A stretch of DNA of 64,000 nucleotides from Lepas anatifera (taxonomy: Eukaryota > Arthropoda > Thecostraca > Lepadidae). The notes below the pieces were generated by a model. The model ran no database searches. It was not told where the DNA came from and saw nothing but the letters and a program-made list of their open reading frames with translations. Positions 23,123 to 34,714 of this stretch are shown piece after piece. A program made the translations under genes and the position numbers. Numbering within the stretch: the stretch's first letter is position 1; each line of letters starts with the position of its first letter. The stretch covers positions 630,501 through 694,500 of the forward strand of contig JAOTON010001615.1 in assembly GCA_034440635.1 (NCBI GenBank), in the 5' to 3' direction.

Positions 23123-24859
23123 GATATGGTGAGTGGGACACCCTCACCCGAATTTAAATTTCATTGATGTCACCCTTTTGTTGTACATGCATTTTTTCTG
23201 TTTTTGTTTCCCACCTTTAATCATGCATGCAAGAGTTCATACGCTCCCGAGTCAATCAACTGCCCGTGCCCACGCGCCGACGGCCGCGCCGACGAGGGCC
23301 GGGCGCACCGGGCGGCCGATTTTTGCGCGCATGGCGTCATTCTATGACTGATTGCACATTTATAAACTCTAGAACGCAAAACGATTGACTTTACTAAGCA
23401 GAGGAGATACAGGTGCACATTCAGCTTTTAAGCCTTTTAACGTAAATTATTGACCACACTTTCAAAACATTGTTGGAAAAAAATGACAAAAAAATCTCTA
23501 AAGTTTTTGCAAGTTTTCAATACAAACCAAGATGCTCCAAGTTTGGTTGCTACATACGCAATCCAGCTCCATACAATTTGAAGCTAAGAAGCGAAAGTTA
23601 ACGCTTTCGTTGTATATCGCCATGTTTTGACTAAATCGGTGGTTTTCACGATTTTTTCAAGCTATAACTCCGAAACCAAGGAAAGATATAATATCAGATC
23701 AGGATTCCACGCTCCTGACAACCCAATGGACGCAATCGGAACGAAATCTGTTACTATGCTATGTAAGGGCCTGGCTTATCTGTGCTAGAACACCTCAATA
23801 GCCAGATACTCTCTGTAAAATGTTCTGAATCTGCTGAAAGGAAATGCCTTCCGTTTACACGATCAAGACGCGAGGAGTACACTTTCCCTGGATTTCCGGA
23901 ATAGTTTGATCGATTCTCGTTTCGCACCTGACTGGTTCCTCCAACTGCTCGTAACAAATACGTTTTCACACAATTACTCATAGGCTCTGGGATAATTGAA
24001 AAAAATGTAGCAATGTATGGCACGGAGGAGGTACTAGGGCAGTCAAAAGTAAGAATCGAGCCCGAACAGTTATTGTTGTATGGAAATTATTGATGACTCA
24101 ATTTTGTCAAAATACTCTTCATACTTCTACCCACCGTATTCCCTGCGGTAGATCTTCCTTAGACCTAATTAAGGTGTGAGACGTATCCAATGGCAGGTTT
24201 ATCGCTCATCTCAGTGGAAAGGGTGCTAGGTTTTTGAACACCCCACATTTTTCGAGGCAGCCTGAAAGTGGTGACACAAGTCCCATCTGTACCTAACACA
24301 CCATTTTCTTAATCATTTTTGGAATTTACTTCAAATCCCAGGTCTAGGTCATTTCACCACCTGTGATCATCTCTAGAATAGCAATGAGTTTCTGACAGCT
24401 TCTACTACTGATTGCGTTTATGATAATTTAAACGCGTTTAAAACATATATTGCAAGTCTTATTGCCCAATTTAGCCGGGCCGGTAAAAGCCGTGGCCTTT
24501 ACCTTCAATCTCTTTCTTGGTTTTCTAAATCTCAAATTTTAAGGTCCACTATTTTCAGGATGCATATTTTGTTTCCCTTTCTATTCTGTAAATAGTTGTC
24601 TTATAATTGACTTCACCTGTTGGATTTTTATTCGTTGGCGACTGAGGTGCATCGACATCTAAATACACATGCAAGCCTACTACGCACTGCAGGTTGTGGT
24701 ATCTGTAAATCCTCATCGGTGGCCCGCGGTGAGATCCGGGTCATAGCTGTTCTGTTTGATCTCCATGATAAAATAAAATAGCCGAAAATGGCTCAGCCTA
24801 TGCAAATACGTCATAGAAAGATATCTTGTTGTCAAAATTGCGTTATATTATGTTATTTT
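23123..24859. other. Unassigned stretch
   Basis: Contains the CpG-rich repeat piece at 23260-23335. The rest has no recognisable exon, RNA gene or repeat. Frame 23754-24023 (-) has no motif. Confidence 0.3.
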
Positions 24860-24912
24860 TCAAAATAAAGTTAGGTGTTTTCACTTGCAACATCGGCTAC
24901 GTCATCTGGGAC

Positions 24913-24920
24913 TATATAAG
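24913..24920 (+). promoter_or_regulatory. TATA box of a core promoter
   Basis: TATATAAG in a GC-flanked context (ctgggactatataagcagct). About 25-40 bases downstream are two direct copies of ctcggatcaacaa, each containing an ATCA-type initiator-like sequence. A start codon with a splice donor follows at 25029-25033. Spacing and order fit an arthropod RNA polymerase II promoter. Confidence 0.6.
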
Positions 24921-24942
24921 CAGCTTTCAAACTCGGATCAAC

Positions 24943-25031
24943 AACTCGGATCAACAATTTATAACTCAATACTGTCATTAGACTGCTCGTTGCAGTGGGG
25001 AAAGCAGTTTGGGTTTTCTATTATCAACATG
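24943..25031 (+). CDS. Candidate first exon: 5' UTR plus start codon ending on a donor
   Basis: From the likely transcription start around 24940-24955 the exon runs to ATG at 25029-25031, followed at once by gtacgt, a strong 5' splice site (caacatg/gtacgtgg). The coding part of the exon would be a single methionine. First exons that end at or just after the ATG are common in arthropod genes for secreted and cuticular proteins. The second exon was not found, so the product is unknown. Confidence 0.45.
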
Positions 25032-25843
25032 GTACGTGGTACCGTAAAAGGCTGCGTGTAGACGGAGCAAGCCGCGTTTGTAGATGAACGTCAAAACACG
25101 TGTTGAACACTACATGATTCTCACATAGGTACACATCCTCGCACACACAGTAACACTTACGTGCAAAAGAAAATGCTGAACACATTGTTAGCACGAACCA
25201 CGTGACCTTAAATGTTGTATGCAAGACGAAATGAGGTCGGGGAATTGTGCGGGGGACTGTAAACACGTGCGTTTGAAGCGTGACGCTTAACAGCAACAGG
25301 GAATAAATCGAGCAACTTATCTTGACATACATCCTTTTTCCGGGTATGCTTGGCAGCTCAGTCAATGGGACAAAGTTTACTTCATGCGATTTTTTTAGTT
25401 GATCGCACTGCTTATAATGCTAGCCAAAAGAGAATGTTTCGCTGCCAACTTCATTCGAGCTCCAAAATTTGGAGGGGACGCCCCCTGGTTCGCCGGTTGG
25501 GGGTACGCATCCCTCCCAAACTTGCGACGCCCATGGACCTGAGCCGCTCATCATGCAGCTGCAACGGCCTGTGTTGAATTGGAAACTTTGAACCTGGACT
25601 AGGGTATCCACTGAAGAAAGCTAATCTCGTCTCTGCGTCTTAAGCTGCTGGTGGGTATGACCTGAAACCAAATAATGGCCAGAAGAAATGATTTGGCTGT
25701 GGTTATACACTTACCTTGGTACTTTTAATTATACGGAAATACACTGTGCTACCACCTGGCTGATGCAAAAGCAACCGTTAGGAATCACCGAACATTATTT
25801 TATTTGAGCTACGGAATTACGGAGTTGTAGCTACTGACAAGAC
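25032..25843. other. Probable intron or unassigned DNA
   Basis: Downstream of the candidate donor. No convincing second exon. Frames at 25024-25365 and 25350-25577 lack motifs. Confidence 0.3.
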
Positions 25844-27545
25844 ATCGATTCATAGGCGTAGGAACGGGGGGCAGGGGGCTACTGCCCCTCCACTTTTCTG
25901 TGGTGGGCCCCTCGCAACGGAGATAAAAATATCGGCAACTGTAAAATCGAACAAAAAACCCAAAACTGACCAGATGGCTTGGCTGGCAAACTCTCAAGCT
26001 TACCTGTGCCCCTGAAATTATCTGAGGTCCTATGAGTCGATTTTAAGGTCCCCTGGACTGTTCGGGGCCCCTGACCTGGCCTCTGATCCTATACGAGCTA
26101 ATCTGGGCCCTTTAAGCTGAACTGAGCGCCCCTGAGATGATTTCGGCAACATTAACTGTTCTAGGGTCCCTAAGCTGAGCTTGGAGCCGTGAGTTTGAAC
26201 GGGGCTCCCTTGAGCTGGCCAAAGCCCCTATACTCGCCGACCTTGGGAGCCCCTAAAGCTGAGCTGGGACCGTAAAGCCAATATTGACCCCTGAGCTTAT
26301 ATGGGTCATCTGTGCTGCGCGGGAGGCCCTAAGCTAATCTGGGGCTCTGCACAGTAATAGGACCCCTGAACTGAGCTTGGGGTCATAAGCTTTAATTGGA
26401 CCCCTGAACTGTCTTACAGCCCAATTTAAGCCGACAAGGGGCCCTGAGCTGAGCCGGGCCCTTAAGCTCATCTGATCATATGAGCTAATGAGGGTCTCTG
26501 TGTTGAACTGAGAGCCTCTGAGACGGATGGTCTGGGACTCCCTATAAAGCTTTACAGCTACTGACTTGGGGACCGTGAGCTTGAATGGGCCCCTTGGGAC
26601 GTTCTGAGAACCTATATCAGCCGACCTGGGGGCCCCTGAGCTGAGCTGGGCCCCCAAAGCAAGTCTGGGCTCTAAGCTTATCTGGGGACCCCGTGCTGAA
26701 CTGGGTGGCTCCTGAACTGGTCTAGGCCCCATGCACAGTTTTGGGGCCCCTGAGCTGAGCTGAGGCCATAAGCTTGAATGGCCACTTGAGCTGTTCTGAG
26801 ACAATTTATAATACACCCTGGGGCCCCTAAGCAGAGCTGGGCCCCTAAGCTAATCGGTTACCCCTGTGCTTAACTGGGGTCTCTGGGCTGGTGTGGGGCC
26901 CCTGAAATTTTCTAGGGTCTCTGGGCTAAGCCGGGGACCGTGAGCTTAAATGGAGCCCTTTGAGCTGGACGGAACTCTATATCAGCCGTTCTGGGGGCCC
27001 CTGAGCTGAGCTGGGCCTCCAAAGCTAATCTGGAGCCCCCTGTGCTAAACTGGGGCCCTGAGCTGGTATGGGGCCCCTGGACTGTTCTAGAGTCACTGAG
27101 CTGAGATGGGATTTGTGAGCTTGAACAGGCTCCTACAGCTGTTTTAAGACCCCATATAAGCCGAACTGGGACCTCAGAGCTGAACCGGGTCCCTAAGCTA
27201 ATCTGCCCCCCCCGTGCGAATCTGGAGCTCCCTGTGCTGCGCTTCTATGGGCCCTCTGCTTATGTGGGGTCCCTTGATAAGCTAGTCTCGAGAACTATGA
27301 GCTGGTCTGGGGCCCCTAAGCTGACTGATTTGGGATCCTGAGCCATGGTCTGGGTCTTGGGGGCGTCTAAGATGATTTAGTGGCCTCTGAGCGGCATAGG
27401 CATAGGCATAGGAACAGGGGGCCAGGGGGCTGCTGTTCCTCCCCCACTTTCCTGTGTTGGGCCCCTGCAACGAAAATACAAATATCAGCAACTGTAATAC
27501 AAAAATAGAAACCCAAACTAGCCCAATAGCTTGTCTGGGAAAGTT
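25844..27545 (+). repeat. Degenerate GAGCTGAGCTGGGGCCCC satellite with about 190-bp higher-order period
   Basis: A head segment (25850-26000: taggcgtaggaacggggggc, then the cacttttctgtggtgggccc part) leads into about 1.4 kb of 25-30 bp units of the form gcccctgagctgagctgggg. A variant with tatatcagccgacctggg recurs near 26236, 26430, 26612, 26806, 26982 and 27153, giving a period of 171-194 bp. A second head segment in the same orientation closes the block at 27399-27545. A second block is at 52231-53215. Confidence 0.8.
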
Positions 27546-28324
27546 CCAGCTCCGTAGTACGCGCCCCCTTCAAGCAGCTCTTCGTGGAAAAGGCCAAGAC
27601 ACCTACTACCAGACTGTTTCGAAATGACCCCGAGAATTGGACCCAATCAAATCCATCCCATATCAATCCCCCAAAAAGCATGAATTTGGACACGCACTTC
27701 GCACCACATGCCGAGCAACAGCCATCCCTTAGCCATCGAAGGTCGTGGCGAGACTACGAAATGAAAAAAAAACAACACGGAACTATTCAATGAAAGGAAA
27801 CGGCGGGAAAGAACGTGAGAAGTCATGTATGGAAATACGTAGTGCATGTTGGTGTACATTAGGTTGTGCCAATGTATGAAAAATTGGGAAATGCTATTTT
27901 GCCGCATGATTTCCAGTTTTATAGTGGTATAATAAACAATAATCAAAAGAAAAACTGGTTTAAGCTTTTATATCTATCCCGTTTCCGACTGAAAAACATA
28001 TTTTTAGGCTTTTGGGTGAATTTATACCATTTTTACCAAGTAAATTGTTCTTTATATTTCCAGGTGCTTCGGCTTTTTTCCTGCATTTACAAAAAAGGAA
28101 ACATTATTTAGAAAACCACAGACAGTGCTTTAACATCAAACGTCCACACTTCTCAAAGCCTAGTTAGCTTTGAATCAACTATTTCGCGACACAAACGAGA
28201 ACCACTATTTAGATAATTACGGGCTCCTTCTTTAGAGCAGTAGGGATTGATTCAGGTGAAGGATGGTCACAATAAGTCTAGCTGTATTTCGAGACTTAAA
28301 ATACAAGGTTTCTGATTAATTGCA
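27546..28324. other. Unassigned stretch
   Basis: AT-rich, with short frames (27647-27946, 27866-28111) that have no motifs. Confidence 0.3.
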
Positions 28325-28830
28325 AGTTCCATATACTTGATGGCCAACTTTGTGATGCTGAGGAGCTTCCTGCCTCCTGTTGATCTTGAGTATCAGTTTG
28401 GCGTGCTGGGCCCGTTGCCTGATAAAACCATCCCTCTTTCAGCACGGAGACTGAACTGGCAGCTGTCATTTGCTTTCCAGACATGGCAGCTAAAGTCAGC
28501 TCCATGGCCTGCGTGTGGCAGACGAATTGCTCTTTCTCCATGGACTTCGCCATGAACCCTGGGAACTTGGATTTGATCTAGCTGCAGGTGATGATAGGCT
28601 CAGAACATCTTGAGGGTGGTCATCTGTGTGTTGACGTAGGGAACGGTCCGCAGCCTGAGGGAGGTGTTCCCTATCTCTTGCTCCCTCTGATAAAGCTGAT
28701 CTTGTGGAAGGTGATCCTCCTCTCCTCCTCCTCGCTGCAGAACGTGCCATGGTCATCAGGATCTCCTTGGAGTAAGTGAACCATTCAGAGTTCGGCATGG
28801 TCGGCATGACAGTCAATTGTTGCACCATAT
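28325..28830 (-). pseudogene. Broken coding sequence, family not recognised
   Basis: Several minus-strand frames read as protein in turn: NSEWFTYSKEILMTMA, then RRITFHKISFI, a shift to EQEIGNTSLRLRTVPYVN and TTLKMF, then KSKFPGFMAKSMEKEQFVC and MELTLAAMSGKQMTAAS. The frame changes and an in-frame stop after TTLKMF point to a decayed gene rather than chance. The end (LSITKLAIKYMEL) recurs on the opposite strand at 29238-29285 as LGITKLAIKYIAL. I do not recognise the family. A transposon-encoded protein is possible. Confidence 0.35.
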
Positions 28831-29094
28831 GGGGTGGATCCCGAAGCAGGAGGGCTAGAATAGGTCATTTGGCACTTTGTACCAAGTTGTTGCTAATCTT
28901 CATCTGGAGTCAGTAGGGAAAATGGAACTCGGTAATAAAGGTGACGAGCTCCTTGCGCTGTAGTCCACGGTCTCAGCACAAGAGCAGTGAAGTGTCTAGC
29001 ACATCAGACTCGTGCCAAGCAGCATCAGCGAGCTGGACCTCGTCGGCATAATAGCAATACATTTTGGGGCTTATCGACGCATCAACTACCACGG

Positions 29095-29240
29095 TTACAT
29101 GGCGTCGCTAACTCGTTGCCTGTTGGAAGGGCTTCTTGGGAGCCAAATTGCTCCTTGTTCAAGGAATCTACCAAGCCTTAAATCCGAGCCGGCCGCGTGG
29201 AAAGCAAGGTTGCTAACCACTGTACCACTATGCCCCCACC
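29095..29240 (-). mobile_element. Degenerate tRNA-derived SINE
   Basis: On the minus strand, gggggcatagtggtacagtg then gttagcaaccttgc has the A-box layout, and cacgcggccggctcggattt is a worn B-box region. The order matches tRNA-related SINE heads of invertebrates. The tail is not clear. Confidence 0.5.
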
Positions 29241-29429
29241 TCCTCGGCATCACAAAGCTGGCCATCAAGTACATTGCACTTGTATTCATACTGGAACTTT
29301 GCATCTTAGGCATCGAAATACAGCTAGGTGGATTTATTGGGACCACCCTTCCCCTAAATCAATATATAATGCTGTAAAGACGGGAGCCATACGAAATTTA
29401 ATAAATGTTCCCGTTTTTTGCCATTAACA

Positions 29430-30500
29430 GCGCATGGGGTTCTTGGGGGGCGGTCCTCGACCGGTGGGGACGGAGGCGTTGGCCCTCCAAATTGACTTTT
29501 TTGTGGCTTTGGTGGGTAACGCCGTTGGGTTGTAATCGTTTTGCTTATCTGACAGTAAGATGGAACGACTTGATTTGACCTCTTGCAGCCGAATCGATGA
29601 TTGTTGCCTTGCTGGTATAAGTTGCCTGACTGTCGGTGGGTATTATATAAAATGTTCACAGCCGGGGTTAGGCTAAAAATGCTCGTCTGTTTTCGTAAAC
29701 TTTCCTGTTTGGGGTCGCTGCGCCGGTGATATAAAATACCGGAACTTTTTACGGGTGGGGCTTTGTGTTGTTTACGGGCCGCTTGTTTAATTTTTGGGGG
29801 TTGCCTGATGGTGACCTCCTGGATGATCACCACATTGGAAATGTGGGCGTGGGGCTTCCGGGGTCAAATAGCTGACTATTAAAAGCTGATTAGGCGTAGC
29901 GAAGTGAGGATAATTGGTATCAAAGCATTGTTTGTAGTTTTATAAACGTTTTTTTAATTTTCTAGATATGATGAAAAAGGCCTAAACATCTGTAAATATT
30001 AAAAAAACGCGTTCTTGGTAAAACAATGATTGAAATCCTCCGAGGTAGCTTAAAAATGTATTTCTTATTAAAAAGGGTATAGGTAAAAATAAGAAAATAA
30101 ATCTTACGACTTATTAGATCTTATTAGGTTATATGCAACTGGAAGTCATAGGGCGAAATTCCATTTCTGAATTTTTCATATCTTGACAACCTTGTGTGCA
30201 TGCGTGCATTACTGACATCAAACGAGCTATTTAAAACTGTTTATAATTATGGGCCCCGTGGACTGGGGCCCCCCTTGAGGCAGGTCCCCTCTAAGGCTGC
30301 CCCCCACTTTTAAAACCGCTCCTACGCCCCTGCCTAGATTTATCCTTCTACGATGCCGTCTGAAAAATACACAGGGCGCCGAACTCTATTTTGCCCCACC
30401 CAAGCGGAGAGTGCCCTGTAGTCACCTGATAAATGGAAGCAAAATATTAGCATTAGTGAGAATCGACCGAGCAGGCTTGCTTTATCAGAAAACCAGACAT
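29430..30500. other. Unassigned stretch
   Basis: A minus-strand frame at 29354-29833 is open but low-complexity (Lys/Gln/Pro) with no motif. At 30245-30340 is an inverted, short version of the satellite head (gccccccacttttaaaaccg). The rest is AT-rich and unrecognised. Confidence 0.3.
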
Positions 30501-30519
30501 CAGTGTCAGCGATATTATT

Positions 30520-30750
30520 CATGGGATTGGGGCCGAGTGGTGGGGGGGAGGGGGGAACTCTAGTGGCTTCGGTGCCCGTCTTTAGATCGGATAGCATGGA
30601 TTAACGTGGGTTCAATCCTCACAGCGGGAAACCGCCTTCCATGTCCGGTCTGACCCGGTGGAGGGGATCGTTAATCACCCACGCCAATGCTCCCCATAAT
30701 TTGGCAAGGGTGCCTGATGGGAGTGGCCCTAATAAAATATTACATTCGTT
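30520..30750 (+). mobile_element. tRNA-derived SINE
   Basis: A-box-like tggggccgagtgg at 30528-30540 and B-box-like gggttcaatcctc at 30610-30622, spaced as in a tRNA with a long variable arm (Leu/Ser type). An unrelated body with cttccatgtccggtctgacc follows, and an AT-rich end (ataaaatattacatt). The tRNA fold itself is broken, so it is not a functional tRNA gene. Confidence 0.55.
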
Positions 30751-30756
30751 CAAATC

Positions 30757-31705
30757 GTAACACGCGCACTGGAGGGGGGCCTCGGAGGCCCCCCCCATCT
30801 ATTTTTCCAAAGTGGTCGGAGAACCACTCGTAGTCGAAACACGATACTTTGCCAAATTAAACAGAATTTAATAGCACGTCGATTTGTGAAGATTTTTTGA
30901 AAATCGGTCGAATTTTTTCACTTATAGGCTTTTAAAGTCAGACCTGCATTTTGAGATCGCCGTAATCGCGCGGTCGGACCAGTTAGCTTGCATTGGAGAC
31001 CGAGTGGCGAAGTCATAACACCATATAACCGGGATTATATGTCAAGGTCACCTCAAATAAAGGTCAAAGTCAAGGTCAAAGGTCACAGGTCAAGGTCATA
31101 TCTGCACTTTCAAGGTCACTGACCACAGTATTTCCGTTCAAATGGCGTTACCCGGTCTGACGTACGTTACGCTATGACGTCATCGATAGGGTACCCCAAT
31201 ACCAAGGTCAAGGTCAAAGGGCAAGGTCAAAGGTAATTTGCAAAGGTCAATCCTCATTTCCCGCCAAACAGTGGCTATAGTGCTAGTCAAAGTGTACATT
31301 ATAAGTAGTATACTATATTGTGATCTTACAGGTCAATGACCTGGAATGACCTTGACCCCAAAATTGAAGGGAAGGCTCTTTGAGACCTTCTCTATATGAC
31401 CCTGGTCCACCTTTAGCTTATTCCCGCCATTTTTCCGCAAAATCACGGCATTTACCGGTCGGTCACAGCATGGCCAAGTTTTGACATTTATGACCTCGTT
31501 TGACCTTAAAGATATTGACCTAAGTCAATAAAAACTGGTCATGATGTAGATCACCATAAACCTCACCCGCTTTCTAATTTCGTTTTTCTATGCCTCTTAG
31601 TTTCCGAGATCTTAGGGGGCCTACCAGGCCCCCTCCAGTGCGCGTAAGTGCCAGACCCCCCTCCAGTGCGTGTAAGTGCCAGACCCCCTCCAGTGCGGGT
31701 GTTAA
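30757..31705 (+). mobile_element. Family E element, copy E1
   Basis: Left end gtaacacgcgcactggaggg. Right end repeats cccctccagtgcg three times at 31639-31700, then TTAA at 31702-31705. Family palindromes are GGGGCCTCGGAGGCCCC near 30777-30793 and GGGGGCCTACCAGGCCCCC near 31616-31634. The interior (31040-31260) is saturated with AGGTCA. The left TTAA is worn to GTAA. Non-coding. Confidence 0.75.
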
Positions 31706-31998
31706 TAACTAAAGGAACGAAAGGGCCCAAATTGTCCATTTGAGTTCAGAGTGAAACCATTCCCAGGTTCAGCGGGCAATAATTGCTGATAACTGTGAGA
31801 GACGAGTCTGCCTCCGAACAGCGTGGGATACAGCATTGCTGTAAGGCGATCTCGGAGAAAGGTATTGGTGTGCATCTGGAGACCAATTACACGTCATCGC
31901 TTAGATTTGGTTTCTGTCTGGCCTTATTATAGGGTTTGTCTGAAAAAATGAATGTTTTTTTGTGGGTATACATTTAATGCTCACCTCTTTGATGAATG

Positions 31999-32760
31999 TT
32001 AACCCTCGCCCCACCGAGGGCTATCGATGGCCCCCTAAGGTTTTTTTGGGGTAGCAGAAGAAAAAAGCAGGAACGCGGTTAAGGGCTTTATCTCTCACCC
32101 TATCATTTTCCCATCATCCCTGAAACTTTTTAACCCGGGTCACCCAAGGTCAAGTCACTAGGCGAGGTCGAGCAAGGTCACCTCACTTCAACTTTTGAAC
32201 TCTATAAGAGCTACATTTCTTAGTCGATCTATTTGAAACTTCCTACACTTCATGACCCCTCCAGGGTCTACAAGGTGTACATCCGAGATTTTTCGATTTC
32301 GTGGCCTGAGGTCAGTTCGCGAGGTGACCTCTCCCATTGCAAAAAGCATGGGGAAAACTGTATTATGCTCTAAAAGTCACAAAAACGATTTCAAATGCTC
32401 AGATTGTTCAGAAAAGCGTTCTTGGACACCCTTTCATGGATCCCAGGGGCCATATTTTTCCTTTGACCTCTTCAAGGTCATCCAAGATCACCAGGGGTCA
32501 AAAACAGTATTTTGAAAATAACTTTTGACCTAATTAGGCTAGAGCGCTGAATCAAACACCATCTTGAATCAACATGTCTTGTCACTGGCTTTCATTTGAT
32601 AAATGGCAAGGTTACTTTCTGACCTTTCGTGACCTCAGGTCATATTAGGTTATAAGGTGACCTCTGGAGGTAAAACCACTGGTGGGAGGTCATTACGCTC
32701 CTCATAGCGGAAGAAGATCTGACATTTTCCTATCAAATGTATTTTACCAGATCTCAATAG
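31999..32760 (-). mobile_element. Family A element A6, truncated by a Penelope-like insertion
   Basis: Reverse copy starting at TTAA 31999-32002 (ttaaccctcgccccaccg, palindrome GGGCTATCGATGGCCCC). It runs to agatctcaatag at about 32760, where the Penelope fragment begins. The remaining 270 bp of the element are missing. Confidence 0.75.
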
Positions 32761-32779
32761 ATCAGAAAAACCAGATCAG

Positions 32780-33111
32780 ATAGCCCAGAACCAAAAAGTG
32801 TAGTGTACCAGGTGCCGTGCGTGTCGTGTACAAAATCGTACATATGTGAAACAGGAAGGGGTCTAAAAACAAGATTAAAAGAACATTGAAGAGACCTTCG
32901 AAACGATTCAGATTTCAGTGCATTTTTCATACATTCCATGAAAACAAATCATCTACCAAAATGGGATAGAGCTAAAATTATAGCAGTTTGTGAAAACAAA
33001 GATAATAGGAAAGCCACAGAAGCAGCACATATAGCTAAAAATGATACTTTTAACCTTAGGCCGAGTTTCATGAAATGGGCAAAATCTGCGGCTGTATTAG
33101 GAGTTGGTTAA
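32780..33111 (+). pseudogene. Penelope-like element fragment: GIY-YIG endonuclease domain
   Basis: The plus-strand frame from 32799 reads SVVYQVPCVSCTKSYICETG, then RGLKTRLKEH, an in-frame TGA at about 32878, RDLRNDSDFSAF, TNHLPKWDRAKIIAV and NRKATEAAHIAKND, ending at TAA 33109-33111. This is the C-terminal GIY-YIG nuclease of Penelope-like retroelements, including its paired cysteines (C-V-S-C) and the downstream H, W and E positions. The second glycine of the YIG half is Cys here (Y-I-C), and there is a stop, so the copy is inactive. The reverse-transcriptase part is absent (5' truncation, usual for these elements). An AT-rich tail follows (33115-33260). Confidence 0.8.
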
Positions 33112-34714
33112 GCAAAAAGAAAGAAATGATAATAATATAATGTAATAATAACAAAAGCAATAATGATGACAAAATAAAAATAGAGCATTATTTAGAATAA
33201 TGATAAATCTAGCATGTCTCATATCAAAGCTTGCTTGTATACATTACATGATAATTCAAAAATCATTATTTGAATATCCTTAAGAACGGTGCTTTTATAG
33301 TTCTGTTCCAGTATAATTTTGCACAAAAAATCCTAACAATGAAACTGCAGCATGTCGTGGTGACAGGTTCCTTATCCCTCATGCCATAGATGTTGAAGAA
33401 GACTATTTGTCGAAACGTGTTCATCTGTCTGCTGTGTTGGTTTACGTGATTATAGTTAATGTGATAATGTCGGGTATTATATAGCTTATAGTAGCTGATG
33501 TACCCGTAAACCCCAAACCAGCCGTAGTGGCCAAGGCTCAAGGTCCAGTAAGTCCCTGAGTGGTATGCTACCTTGTCCTTGCAATTCCTTCTAACAGGGT
33601 GCGACTTGGCAGCGACGCGCTCAGACAGTGGCCAGCGGGCGGTGTCAGCGGGGCTAACACTCCGGTGTGGGCCTCTGTCACGTCCTGACAGCAGGCCACC
33701 AGCAGGTTCGCCCTGACAGCTGAAGCAGTTCTCCCCGAGCTGCGCTGATCGCCGTTTTGATAATGTAATGGCGATCCTCGGCACCAGCTGTCACTTCATT
33801 GTTACCTACCCTCCTTTTACCCGCCAGCCCCCATTGCTGGCTACCTACCTGGTGCTGGTCGCCTTAACCGCGCGGGGGCGTACCCCCCCTGTTGACAGAC
33901 GGCGCGGCACCTTTATTTGTAAAATTTTGGTGGGGCCGACGGTCGCCAAGTTTGGTGGGGGTACTTATTAACTTTATGCCCCTTTTGTTTTTTTGACTGT
34001 GGGCCTACTGGAATGGTTAAAAACCGACTGGTTGATTTATTTTGTGTACCCTGGATATTTATATATTTGCTCTAAATTTTGGTTATTATATATGTATGTT
34101 AGTTTTTATGCCAACTAATTTTGGGGCTTTCCTTTTAAATCCTAAAATGTTTTGCCACTACTTCCCCTCCCCCGTAACCGTCCAACTTTGCAACTCCTGG
34201 CTGACCTCGAACCCGCGACACCGTACTCAGCTGTATACAGTCTCGAGGGTCTAGCTGAGGGCACTTGATAGCCGACTGGCGCAGCCAAACCACGTAATGC
34301 CTCTCTCTTTGAGGAGAGGATGACTTTGTTGTAATGCATAGTCACAAGCGCTCGACGAAGGAAAGAGGCTTTTGCTGTAACAACTTTTCGGTATTTGCGG
34401 TCTGTGTTTTTCAGTGGTGTATGTTTACATTTAGCGCTCGCTCTGCCGGTATCCGAGAGTAACAAGTTCTGCCGGTATGGACTAACAAATATCATCTGCT
34501 TTGCATATTGATATCTTCCGATCTGGATGGCCGAATTGGCATCGAATCTTCTGAAAATAATTTATTATAATTGCGCCCTCTGGTAACATGCACTTTTCCA
34601 CGGTTTCTCAATGAGAGTATCTTAGCGTCGGCCATATGCAATAACTGTCAATACAATACAATACTTGGCCTGAACGTCCATCATAGTCGCACTCAGTGCC
34701 CTGCAGCACCGTCA
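33112..34714. other. Mixed unassigned stretch
   Basis: 33115-33260 is AT-rich and may be the Penelope 3' tail. A minus-strand frame at 33266-33784 is open for 172 codons; its upstream third (GENCFSCQGEPAGG) is GC-richer than the AT-rich rest, and no motif or splice site decides it. A frame at 34142-34495 (-) has no motif. Nothing else was recognised. Confidence 0.3.

Noticed and set aside
26334..26816. 160-residue minus-strand frame in the satellite
   Set aside because: A product of the CTGAGCTG-type units; it does not persist in the second block at 52231-53215.
30520..30640. Functional tRNA gene (Leu/Ser-like)
   Set aside because: A- and B-box-like sequences are present, but stems do not pair and an unrelated body follows, so a SINE is the better reading.
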